A stretch of DNA of 35,021 nucleotides from Nemertoderma westbladi (taxonomy: Eukaryota; Xenacoelomorpha; Nemertodermatida; Nemertodermatidae): positions 1 through 35,021 of the forward strand of contig JAUCBJ010004771.1 in the NCBI GenBank assembly GCA_032718475.1, read 5' to 3'. The translations under genes were made by a program, and so were the position numbers. Shown piece after piece: positions 1-8,400 of this stretch; within the stretch, counting starts at the first letter, position 1, and each line of letters opens with the position of its first letter. The notes under the pieces were generated by a model, which was not told the DNA's origin, did no database searches, and saw only the letters and a list, made by a program, of their open reading frames with translations.

Positions 1-310
1 GACCAAATCGGTATCACATCGGACCTTATGGGTACCACATCGGACCCAATCGGTACCACATCGGACCCAATCGGTACCACATCGGTACCACATCGGACCA
101 AATCGGAACCACATTGGACCAAATCGGTACCACATCGGATCAAATGGGTACCATATCGGACCATATGGGTACCACATCGGACCAAATGGGTACCACATTG
201 GACCAAATGGGTACCACATCAGACCAAATCGGTACCACATCGGACCCAATCGGGTTCACATCGAACCTAATCGCTACCACATCAGACCCGGTCAGACCTA
301 ATCGGTACCG
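1..310 (+). repeat. 21-bp minisatellite array A
   Basis: Tandem units of 21 bp built on GGTACCACATCGGACC plus CAATC or AAATG. About fourteen units are visible and decay rightward after about 245. The period is a multiple of three, so several frames stay open (repeating GTTSDPI), but no start context or non-repetitive coding sequence accompanies them. The array probably continues past the left edge. The same unit recurs reversed at 666-996 and 1548-1656. Confidence 0.93.
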
Positions 311-665
311 CACATGGTCCAGAGATCCCAGACGACTCCACAGTCCATTCCGATTGGTGGAAGAATATGTTGCATGATTGAATCCTCGGATCGCATATCG
401 TGTTACTACAATAATGTATCTTTCGATTGACAATTAGATGTTCGGTGATAAAACTCCATGGAATTCTTAAACCATACAGTCTATTGGGAATTCAATTGTC
501 ATCAAGCGTACAAAACACTCTTCTCCTCCTAGATGTTGGTATTTTTTTTGGTATTACATTATATCATTATGCCAAATTAATAAACATAAATAAATAAAAC
601 AAACTAAAGTAAAATAACACGTTACGCTTACAGTTACATGTATGTTGCATTAACCAAAATAATAA
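311..665. other. spacer with no recognisable gene
   Basis: AT-rich single-copy DNA between the two oppositely oriented minisatellite arrays. I see no gene, RNA or mobile-element signature in it. Confidence 0.5.
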
Positions 666-996
666 GAAAATCACTACCAATTCGGACCCAATTGGTGCCA
701 CATCGGAGCCACATCGGTGCTGATTGCGACCAGTAGCTTTGGTCCGGGCTGGTACCTTTTGAGTCTGGCTTGGAACCTTTTTGAGAACGGTGTGGTACCG
801 ATTGGGTCCGATGTGGTACCGATTGGGCCGATGTGGTACCGATGTGGTACCGATTGGGTCCGATGTGGTACCGATTGGTTCCGATGTGGTACCGTTTGGG
901 TCCGATGTGGTACCGATTGGGTCCGATTTCGTACCCATTAGGTCCGATGTGGTACCGATTTGGTCCGATGTGGTACCGATTGGGACCGATGTATGA
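666..996 (-). repeat. 21-bp minisatellite array B, reverse orientation
   Basis: Same family as array A but reversed: the + strand reads GGTCCGATGTGGTACCGATT repeatedly from about 785 to 990, with degenerate units from about 680. With array A it forms a large imperfect inverted repeat around a 0.35-kb spacer. Open frames across it are products of the 21-bp period and are not called. Confidence 0.9.
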
Positions 997-1126
997 ACGT
1001 TGTTAACGTTTAAAGTTGGAACATAACCAGATAACAGAACATCAGAATAACAGCATCAAAGGCTTCACTAACTCTCAGCCAAAGGTGTGGTACTACATAT
1101 TTGCTCAGCTCAAAATTATTCAGATA

Positions 1127-1146
1127 GGGGGGGGGGGGGGGGGGGG
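1127..1146 (+). repeat. poly-G run of 20
   Basis: Twenty consecutive G, then TGGGGG. It lies just upstream of a dispersed-repeat copy. Confidence 0.95.
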
Positions 1147-1149
1147 TGG

Positions 1150-1345
1150 GGGAACTGGACGCAATAAACATTCCTCCCTCTCCAGGGGAAATTCGACGCA
1201 AATAACAGATGATTAATATCAAAAATAATAATTGTGTTTAGTTTATTGTTTTGGTTAATATAACGTGCCACTGCAACCTGCTCCTTTCCCTAAATTGAGA
1301 ATATAACATTGAGGCGGGATATTAATTCGCCAAGATGGGATTTGC
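1150..1345 (+). repeat. dispersed repeat R1, long copy
   Basis: This segment matches the reverse complement of about 16150-16395. Shared blocks in order are CCAGGGGAAATT, GACGCAA.TAACAG.TGATT, AGTTTATTGTTTTGGTTA, GTGCCACTG..ACCTGCTC, TAACATTGAGG and GATTTGCGT. The central part also occurs at 2334-2392 (-), 20038-20095 (+) and 28390-28480 (+). It carries no coding capacity and behaves like a short interspersed element (SINE or MITE). Its exact ends are not resolved. Confidence 0.75.
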
Positions 1346-1547
1346 GTCCAGCTGTCCAGTACTGTACTGTACTGCTGTATAAGTAGGGGCAATAGTCTCT
1401 GCATTAGATATTCTAGTATCTAGTACCTACTGCAGTGCAGTACCGGTTACCAGCCTGACCTGTTGTCAGAAAGACTAACAATTACTGAATTACTGATACG
1501 AGTTTGGTCAGTTGGTGCTGGAACTTGTTATTTACATCCTAAATTGC

Positions 1548-1656
1548 TAATTTGTGGCCGATGTGGCTCCGATGTGGCCCCGATGTGGTCCGATGTGGCC
1601 CCGATGTGGTCCGATTTGGTCCGATGTGGTACCGATTGGGTCCGATGTGGCTTTTA
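1548..1656 (-). repeat. 21-bp minisatellite array C, reverse orientation
   Basis: A third, short patch of the array A/B family: + strand GGTCCGATGTGG and GGTACCGATTGGGTCCGATG, with shorter degenerate GATGTGGC units at its left end. It has the same orientation as array B. Confidence 0.85.
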
Positions 1657-2175
1657 GACGGACCCAGTGGCTGGGTCAGCGTCAGTCAGTCAGTGGGTGC
1701 GGGTGGTCTCTGCAGCTCTGGCAGTCTGGTCAGCTGGTGGTCACAGGCAGTCAGGTGGTTATCGGGTTGTGGCCATTCTGCTAAGTAGGGCATGTATGCC
1801 GAACGTGTTTGGCGCACAATTTTTTTCCAGAATTTGGAGCAGGCGCAGAAAATTGAGAGCGCGGCACCGCACAGGCAGACAGGCCTGCAGGCAGGCAGGC
1901 TCAGAAAATTGATAGCGCGGCTCAGACTTGCACTACACGACTACAGCACAAGTCCGTAAGTAGGCCAGTAGGCCTACACCTGCCTGGCAGTCTGCCGACT
2001 ACCGGTAACAGCAAACAGGGTAATGACAGTACAGTAATACAGACAGACAGATATGAGATAATACAGTAATAAGCCTCTTACTTGGTGTCTGGGTGTGCTT
2101 CAGTGCTTCGACCAGTAGGCAGGCAGGTCTAGGTGGTAGGAGATTTCGTGCAGTATTTCTGCTGTGCGCGCCAAT
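1657..2175. other. low-complexity spacer
   Basis: No gene recognised. It contains short GTCAGTCAGT and CAGGCAGGCAGG stretches. Two copies of a CAGAAAATTGAGAGCGCGG-like segment lie at about 1847-1865 and 1899-1920, related in reverse orientation to the GC-rich repeat flanking the next element. Confidence 0.5.
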
Positions 2176-2184
2176 CTCGTGCAG
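2145..2184 (+). repeat. GC-rich short tandem repeat, left part
   Basis: About 30-bp units of the form TCGTGCAG..TTTCTGCT..GCGCGCCAATC. The same units resume right of the inverted-repeat element at 2641-2720, so the element sits inside or between copies of this repeat. Confidence 0.6.
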
Positions 2185-2640
2185 GGTCCTACGAATTACC
2201 CCAAAATACCCCAAAACACCCCAAAATACTCCAAAATACCCCAAAATAGTCAAATATTACCCCAAAATACCCCAAAAAGGCAAAAAAATTACCCCAAAAT
2301 ACCCCAAAAGAAGCTAACCATGTTTTTTAACAGCAAGGGAAAGGAGCAGGTTACAGTGGCAAGTTTTTTTAACCAAAACAATAAACGAGTGTGAAGAAAA
2401 AAATTTTAATTATTTTGGGGTAATTCGTCATTATTTTGGGGTAATTCGTCATTTTGCCATATTTTGGGGTAAATTAAATTTCCAAAACAAAGGCTGAAAA
2501 AAAAGTACAGAAGTATTTTGGGGTAATTCTAAACTATTTTGGGGTATTTTGGGGTAGTTTTATACTATTTTGGGGTCTTTTGGGGTGTTTTGGGGTATTT
2601 TGGGGTGTTTTGGGGTATTTTGGGGTAATTCGTAGGACCG
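2185..2640. mobile_element. long-inverted-repeat element (MITE-like, Mutator- or hAT-type uncertain)
   Basis: The left end starts GGTCCTACGAATTACCCC and continues as ACCCCAAAAT repeats. The right end is its reverse complement, ending GGGGTAATTCGTAGGACC. The perfect inverted match runs about 44 bp and a looser match further. A 9-bp direct repeat CTCGTGCAG abuts both ends (2176-2184 and 2641-2649), as a target duplication would, leaving one extra G at the right end. The flanks are themselves tandem repeats containing this 9-mer, so the duplication could be coincidental. There is no transposase ORF; a short copy of dispersed repeat R1 lies inside. Confidence 0.7.
2334..2392 (-). repeat. dispersed repeat R1, short copy
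   Basis: The + strand reads GGAAAGGAGCAGGTTACAG then AACCAAAACAATAAAC, the reverse complement of the R1 centre. It lies inside the C4A4-type inverted-repeat element. Confidence 0.75.
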
Positions 2641-2720
2641 CTCGTGCAGAATTTCTGCTTCGCGGGCCAATCTCGCGCAGTTTTTCTGCTGCGCACGCGG
2701 ATTTTGCACTGTTTCCGACT
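2641..2720 (+). repeat. GC-rich short tandem repeat, right part
   Basis: Units CTCGTGCAGAATTTCTGCT.CGCGGGCCAAT and CTCGCGCAGTTTTTCTGCT continue the left part at 2145-2184. Confidence 0.6.
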
Positions 2721-3868
2721 GCGCAGGCGCACATTTTTGTCCGCGCCGCGTCGCGTTCGGCGCACAAAAAAATCACATAGCAGAAGGGGTTATGGTTTGC
2801 GTTATGCTTTTATGGCAGTATGGGACTGTCTGAACTAATATGACAATGAAACCTGACGGACTCATTCTTTCAAACAATTTTGTCAGTTTGTATCATAGTG
2901 CAGTAGTGTATCTATAAAATATAATCTTGACTTGACCAGTTGACCAAATGCCCCCATAAAGCCATATAATTTATCTAATCATTTACCAACCAGCCAACTG
3001 CCAACCAGGTCAATCTAATCAATCAATATACAAATACAGAAATACTACAAAAACCTAGCGAAATACTACAAAAACCTAGCGAAAAGCTTCAAAAACCAGC
3101 AAAAACCTTCCAAAAACCTACAAAAACCTTGCAAAAACCTAAAACCTAAAAATTTTTCTGAAAAACCTATGGTTTTTGCCAGCCCTGATATCGAATGCTT
3201 ATCGGGTGCCTTATCTGGTTGGACCCGCCTTTTCGACTGACTCATGGCGACCGGCTGGACCCGCTGGATAGCCTACCAGATACCTAATAACCAGAGTAAC
3301 AAGCCACGGCTTTCATTACAAATTATGCTTACCTTCAGCACCTTTTCACTCACTTATGCCGTCACTGTGTTCAACTGTGCGACAAAAGGTGCCACGCTCT
3401 CACCTGCAAAAGCTGCCCTTCGCTTTCCACTCTTGGGAAGAGCAAATTATGAACTTTTAATCTAATAATTTATTAATTTTATGCATATATTTTAAGTTAA
3501 TGCTTATGCATTTTTTAACATTTAATTTTAATAACATTTAGTTTTAAAATTAAACTTTCGGTTAATAAATTTACCCCGATATGTATATATTATTATTTAA
3601 AAATAATTATAAGATGACACCCCCCCCCCCCCATCCCCTGGGCCAAATAGGTTTAAGTAGCTAAGGAATTAGCATGTCTGAGTGCATTTTTAATTTGTGT
3701 ATGTTCAGTATAGATTCACAGTTTCTATATATTTATAGATTGTCCATTCCGGTTTATATATATATATATTTGTAGATATATTTGATATAGAATAAGATAC
3801 CAACCCAACAATATTATATAATATTGGATAGCGTCACTAATTTGCTACGCAGCAGCCGCCGTATAGAT
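2721..3868. other. par-3 upstream region with short repeats
   Basis: No separate gene is seen. It holds degenerate CTACAAAAACCTAGCGAAA-like repeats at about 3037-3165, a run of 13 C at 3620-3632, and TA-rich sequence close to par-3. A perfect 18-bp palindrome CAATATTATATAATATTG lies at 3809-3826, 48 bp before the par-3 start. Its TATATAA core could serve as a TATA element, which is inference only. Confidence 0.5.
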
Positions 3869-3877
3869 ATGGAATGA
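3869..3877 (+). promoter_or_regulatory. minimal uORF overlapping the par-3 start
   Basis: ATG GAA TGA: a two-codon upstream ORF whose stop TGA overlaps the tandem ATGATG start of par-3. Such an arrangement can permit termination-reinitiation. Whether this stretch is in the mRNA is not shown by sequence. Confidence 0.45.
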
Positions 3878-6800
3878 TGAAGGTGACTGTTTGCTTTGGA
3901 ACGGTTCGTATTGTTGTACCTTGTGGTGTTTCTGGCGAACTCTCTGTTCAACATATCGTCGACAAAGCGATCACGCGTTACAAGAAGGCCACCGGGCGGT
4001 CGCTGTCCTACTGGGTCCGGGTTATTTCCCTTCAGAACGCCGCCGACGGGGCGATTCTGGACACGGACGACTGTATCCGTGATGTAGCCGACGATCGCGA
4101 GAAACTCATCGCCGTGTTCGACGAGCAGGACGCTTCCACCGACTTAGAAGATCACAACGTCGGCGACGGTGCCAGCGCCTCGTCCGTTGTAGACAGCGAC
4201 TCTCAGTCCAGCGCGTCCGACATCCTCCTGGCCAAGGGGAGACCCAACGGAGACTCGGACAAACACCTCCACGTCCGGCACGGTTCCGAGTCGGCGGTGA
4301 CCAACCGGCTGCCGTCCCGCCAACCTGAGTCGACCACGCTGCCTCGAAAGCGTACGCCTCCAGCGGTGCTGCCTAAACCGAAGTACAGCGTGGCACCGTA
4401 CACCGGTGTTACTGGGCCATATACTGGTCCTACTGCACCGCATACCGGTGGTGCGATGCTGTATAACAGCGGTGCTCCACCTTACACCGACGGCGCCACG
4501 ATGAGTCCATCCCGCTATGGGTCTACGGCGACTCCCACGAAACTCTTTCAAACCTCGACTCCCAACTCCTCCACCCCTCCGACGCGCTCAACCGATATTT
4601 TCTCTGTGAGCAGCGTGGCGTCGACGCCACGTTGCGATCCGGCCGGCGCCGCCGACCTACGGACTCTCACGGTGAGCGTTGAGCTGGGCGGGACCCCGCT
4701 GGGGATCCAGGTGGTGCCGGCGCGCCGCTCCCAGGGGCTGCTGGTGCGCGGCGTGGACGCGGACGGCCGCGCACATGGAGTGCTGCGCGTCGGTGATCGA
4801 ATCGTCGAGACCAACTCGCATTCCGTCGTCGGCGTCGACTTCCTGCGCGCCCAGGATATCTTCCGAGAGGCGCTGCTCACATCGCAACTCGATCTCGTGA
4901 TCCTCCGGCGGGTTCAGGAAACGCCCGACGGCGAACTCGTGGCGCAGATGGTGCGCGGCGAGGAGCCGGAAGGGGCGCGCGCGGTGGTGCGGCAGATACT
5001 GGGGCGAGAAGGTGGTGACCCCCGCGGGGTGCCCTCCTCTGATCCGCGCACCGTGCCATCCAATGAGTCGCGGAGTGCGCCCCCCTCCGTGCCGCGCACG
5101 GCGCCATCCTACGAGCCGCACTCCGCACCCCCCTCGGACGCCGCCCATCACGCGCCCCGCCCCCCTCGGACCCGACAGATCCTCGTGGACCTCCCTAAGG
5201 GCCCCCTCGGCCTCGGATTCAGCGTTACCACCCGGGACAACGTCCCGGCCCCCCACGGGCTCGCGACCCCCGTCTATGTGAAGAACATCCTGCCGAACGG
5301 GGCCGCGGTGGCCGACGGCCGTCTGCGTTGCGGCGACCGGATCGTCGCGATCAACGGCGTGGACGCGACCGGCTGGACGCAGCAGCGAGTCGTGGAGTCG
5401 CTGCGACATGCGCGGCTCGGCTCCGTGGTGCGACTACTGGCGACGCGCGCGGACGAGACTCTCACGCTGCCCCGGGAACTCCCGCCGGATGCCGTGGACG
5501 AGGGCAGGTTCTCGGCGACCAACCGGGAGGTTCTCACGCTCGACGTGCCTCTCAACGACACCGGGTCCGCGGGTCTCGGGATCAGCGTCAAGGGCAAGAC
5601 GACGGACAGTCCGACAGTCGGACAGACGCCGACCGACTTGGGGATCTACATAAAGTCTATCATCCACGGCGGCGCCGCCTCCAAGGACGACCGACTGAGA
5701 GTCAACGACCAACTCCTCATGATAAACAACGACTCGCTACTCGATAAGAGCAACGCGGTCGCTATGGAGACGCTACGACGCGCCATGATGTCGGACGGGC
5801 AGTGCGGCGGCTCAATCCGATTGGTTGTAGCTCGGAAAGTTGGTGTGACGTCACCTCCTCAACAACGCGTGACGTCACCTCCTCACCAACGTGTGACGTC
5901 ACCTCCTCAACAACGCGTGACGTCACCTCATCACCAACGTGTGACGTCACCGCCTAGACGCGCGCCCCGTCCCCAGTCTGTGCCGCCGCGCGGCGTGGAG
6001 CCGCAGGACGACGACGACGACGCCGCCGACTCGGGGACCTTCCGACGGGAGGGATACGGACGCCGGAGTATGTCGGAGAAACGGAACCACGTCCGGGACG
6101 CCAAGACGTCGCCGTTCTACGTGCGGAACGTGGAGCCCAGACGGGAGCGTTTGGCCCCCCCTGGCGGCGAGGTGCGGCGCAGCGGTTCGCTGGACTCCGT
6201 GTCCGAGACGCCCAAGACGCTGACCCCGACCAAGTCGAACAGCGTCGAGAGTCTCCAGAACATATCGACGGGGCGAGAGGGGGAGCGGAGGGGGCGGAGT
6301 TTTCGCTCGGCGATCGAGCGGAGTCTGAGGCCCCGGGGCGGTGGGGGAAACAATCTGGGGCCCCCCGTCGCCGCGGCTGGGGGCAGTGGGAGGAGTTCGG
6401 ACTCGGGAGGCAGCAGCGGGGGGGCAGCGCCCCCTCAGCGGCGGATCAAGGGGGGCAACAACGGGAAGACCATCAACGGAGGCGGCGGCGGGATATTCCG
6501 GGGGATTTTCAGTCGGTTTAACAACAAGAAAGCCGAGTCGCCGGTCATCCGGGTTGAGTTGCAGCACCGGCCGGCGCTTAGCAACCGGGCCAATCAACCC
6601 GAACTCGAAACGGCCAATTCTATAGCGGTAACGCAGCAACCACGACGCCAGTCTAACGAACAGCCAATGGGAACGCAGCAACCACGGCGACCGTCTAACG
6701 AACAGCCAATGGGAACGCAGCAACCACGGCGACAGTCTAACGAACAGCCAATGGGAACGCAGCAACCACGGCGACAGTCTATCGAACAGCCAATTGGAAC

Positions 6801-7842
6801 GCAGCAACCACGGCGACAGTCTAACGAACAGCCAATGGGAACGCATCAACCACGGCGACAGTCTATCGAACAGCCAATTGGAACGCAGCAACCACGGCGC
6901 CAGTCTAACGAACAGCCGATGATATCGTCTCCCCGGTTCCGAGATCAGATAACGTCACCGCTGATGCGTGATAGGGACCGCGTCGCATCGCCACCGCAGG
7001 GCCTACGGGACCGTAGATTGACGTCACCACTGCAGCCGCAACGCTATAGAGACGATCGTGTGACGTCACCAACCCGCCGTTACCCCAACCCATCTGTCCC
7101 TCGCGATCCCGTTCCGCCGGACTCGGCGAGGAGTTCGACATCGTCCAAGGTGGTCCGCATAGCTGACGTGTATCCGGACCGGAACGGGGGCGGACCGGAC
7201 CGGAATGGGGGTGGACCGGACCGGAACGGGGGCCACGCTTCCGGGCGCCACACCCCGTTTGACTTCCGGCCCTCGACTTCGCTCTACGAGTTCCCCGAGT
7301 CGTCCGGCTCCCGCTCGGGCCCGCGTAGCGTCACCCCCGACCCGACCTACGGCAACCGGATCCACCGGATGACCAACCGAGGCTTCCAGCCGCCGCGGGG
7401 CCGCGCCCAATCGCCGCCGGAGTACCCCCTGCGGGCGCCGCCCAGCTACGAGGTCGCCCGACACCGGTCGCAACCCGCCACCCCCAGGGAGCAACTCATC
7501 ACTCCCAGATCGCAGCTCCCCGCCCCCAGGGAGTACCGCACGGACCCCAGGGATTACTCCCGTAAACTCCGATCCCCCGAGTACGTTAGATCCCCCGATA
7601 CCAGACGTCCTCTCTCCCCTTCTAATAACACTAGTCCGCCACAAATACCTCCCAAGAAGTACGTTGACTCGGAGTTACATAACGATTACAAATTATACTC
7701 TAAGTCTCCTGGGAAACAACATGAAAATTCTTTTTTTTACGGAAACTCCGATAAATCTCGGGAGAATTTTAATATAATCAACTCTAGAACAACTCCTAAT
7801 CCTCATCAGCGAGTTATCATGAGCAAAAGCGCCCGGGTTTAA
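3874..7842 (+). CDS. par-3: Partitioning defective 3 (Par-3/Bazooka) polarity scaffold, single exon
   Basis: Par-3 is the scaffold that links aPKC and Par-6 to the apical or junctional cortex. The 1322 residues begin with the N-terminal self-association domain (MKVTVCFG ... AVFDEQD, residues 2-86). PDZ1 is at about 262-346 (loop PLGIQV), PDZ2 at 434-525 (GLGFSV, YVKNILPNGAA) and PDZ3 at 551-656 (NDTGSAGLGISVKGK, GGAASKDDRLRVNDQL). A GYGRRSMSEKR block follows at about 727-737. An SNSVESLQ motif at 788-795 matches the aPKC-phosphorylated CR3 site, Ser790 by position. The rest is disordered and Ser/Pro/Arg-rich. Family proteins start MKVTVCFG, so the second ATG (3877) may be the true start. Odd features: the whole coding region lacks introns, is much richer in GC and CpG than its flanks, and contains two in-frame tandem repeats. 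Its length is near the family norm (mammalian about 1350). Confidence 0.97.
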   Translation: MMKVTVCFGTVRIVVPCGVSGELSVQHIVDKAITRYKKATGRSLSYWVRVISLQNAADGAILDTDDCIRDVADDREKLIAVFDEQDASTDLEDHNVGDGASASSVVDSDSQSSASDILLAKGRPNGDSDKHLHVRHGSESAVTNRLPSRQPESTTLPRKRTPPAVLPKPKYSVAPYTGVTGPYTGPTAPHTGGAMLYNSGAPPYTDGATMSPSRYGSTATPTKLFQTSTPNSSTPPTRSTDIFSVSSVASTPRCDPAGAADLRTLTVSVELGGTPLGIQVVPARRSQGLLVRGVDADGRAHGVLRVGDRIVETNSHSVVGVDFLRAQDIFREALLTSQLDLVILRRVQETPDGELVAQMVRGEEPEGARAVVRQILGREGGDPRGVPSSDPRTVPSNESRSAPPSVPRTAPSYEPHSAPPSDAAHHAPRPPRTRQILVDLPKGPLGLGFSVTTRDNVPAPHGLATPVYVKNILPNGAAVADGRLRCGDRIVAINGVDATGWTQQRVVESLRHARLGSVVRLLATRADETLTLPRELPPDAVDEGRFSATNREVLTLDVPLNDTGSAGLGISVKGKTTDSPTVGQTPTDLGIYIKSIIHGGAASKDDRLRVNDQLLMINNDSLLDKSNAVAMETLRRAMMSDGQCGGSIRLVVARKVGVTSPPQQRVTSPPHQRVTSPPQQRVTSPHHQRVTSPPRRAPRPQSVPPRGVEPQDDDDDAADSGTFRREGYGRRSMSEKRNHVRDAKTSPFYVRNVEPRRERLAPPGGEVRRSGSLDSVSETPKTLTPTKSNSVESLQNISTGREGERRGRSFRSAIERSLRPRGGGGNNLGPPVAAAGGSGRSSDSGGSSGGAAPPQRRIKGGNNGKTINGGGGGIFRGIFSRFNNKKAESPVIRVELQHRPALSNRANQPELETANSIAVTQQPRRQSNEQPMGTQQPRRPSNEQPMGTQQPRRQSNEQPMGTQQPRRQSIEQPIGTQQPRRQSNEQPMGTHQPRRQSIEQPIGTQQPRRQSNEQPMISSPRFRDQITSPLMRDRDRVASPPQGLRDRRLTSPLQPQRYRDDRVTSPTRRYPNPSVPRDPVPPDSARSSTSSKVVRIADVYPDRNGGGPDRNGGGPDRNGGHASGRHTPFDFRPSTSLYEFPESSGSRSGPRSVTPDPTYGNRIHRMTNRGFQPPRGRAQSPPEYPLRAPPSYEVARHRSQPATPREQLITPRSQLPAPREYRTDPRDYSRKLRSPEYVRSPDTRRPLSPSNNTSPPQIPPKKYVDSELHNDYKLYSKSPGKQHENSFFYGNSDKSRENFNIINSRTTPNPHQRVIMSKSARV
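5845..5961 (+). repeat. 24-bp coding tandem repeat in par-3 (VTSPPQQR x5)
   Basis: Five 8-residue units VTSP(P/H)(Q/H)QR follow PDZ3 directly (residues 658-696). Each unit contains the palindrome TGACGTCA at exactly 24-bp spacing, starting at 5846, 5870, 5894, 5918 and 5942. Two more TGACGTCA occur at 7019 and 7061. Confidence 0.95.
6628..6921 (+). repeat. 42-bp coding tandem repeat in par-3 (TQQPRRQSNEQPM x7)
   Basis: Seven 14-residue units (residues 919-1016) differ only by Q/P, N/I, M/I and Q/H changes. Each carries RRQS or RRPS, which fits the basophilic kinase consensus R-R-x-S. DNA identity between units is very high, so expansion is recent. Confidence 0.95.
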
Positions 7843-8400
7843 AGGGAATCTGTTAATTTGGATTTAAATATATCTGAGTTATTCCCATTTTTTGTTGTCT
7901 TCCCTTCTTCAGATCAATGTGACCAACCCAGTACTAATTTATTGTTCTTCCGCTTACAAAAAGACCTGGTGCAGTGAACATATCATTATTGTCAGCTGTA
8001 TGAAGTATCTTTCCGACTGGAGCCCCAGAACACAAACACCTAGAAGTTATTTATTTTTCTCCCAAAAACAGATTTTAACAGTTAGTTTATGTTTTATTAT
8101 CATTTTATTCTTCCATTTCGCACAATTTATAACGGATTTGGTTATTATCGCCACAAATAATAATATGTTTGTATCAGAACTGATGTTTGACGTATATAAT
8201 AATATATTGATATGCATGCGCTGCTTTTTTGGCTTTTAATATCCGATATCCTATTTAGTCGAATTCTACGTTTAACTTTTCCACTCTGAATTAAGACATT
8301 TCAATAATCGATATCCTATTTAGTCGAATTCTACGTTTAACTTTTCCACTCTGAATTAAGACATTTCAATAATTAAAGAAACACTAAATGAATTACTTAC
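7843..8400 (+). other. probable par-3 3' UTR
   Basis: AT-rich sequence after the stop. A polypyrimidine tract ending TTCTTCAG at 7912 resembles a 3' splice site. An ATTAAA hexamer at about 8372 could be the polyadenylation signal. The 348-base open frame here has no recognisable domain and is not called as a gene. Confidence 0.4.
8244..8373 (+). repeat. 65-bp perfect tandem duplication
   Basis: Two identical 65-bp copies begin CGATATCCTATTTAGTCG (8244-8308 and 8309-8373), directly before the candidate par-3 polyadenylation signal. Confidence 0.95.

Noticed and set aside
2185-2640. Telomere (C4A4 repeats as in some ciliates)
   Set aside because: The unit is 10 bp with TA interruptions, sits internally, is inverted around a centre and is flanked by unique DNA.
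4144-7644. Antisense and alternate-frame ORFs up to 314 codons within par-3
   Set aside because: Shadows of a GC-rich coding exon. The sense frame carries all the conserved domains.
3874-7842. Par-3 as a processed pseudogene
   Set aside because: The frame is intact over 1,322 codons with conserved motifs and codon-phase tandem repeats; no poly(A) remnant is visible. A functional retrocopy remains possible.
7892-8239. 115-codon frame after the par-3 stop
   Set aside because: Low-complexity hydrophobic sequence in AT-rich DNA with no recognisable domain, and no ATG at its start.
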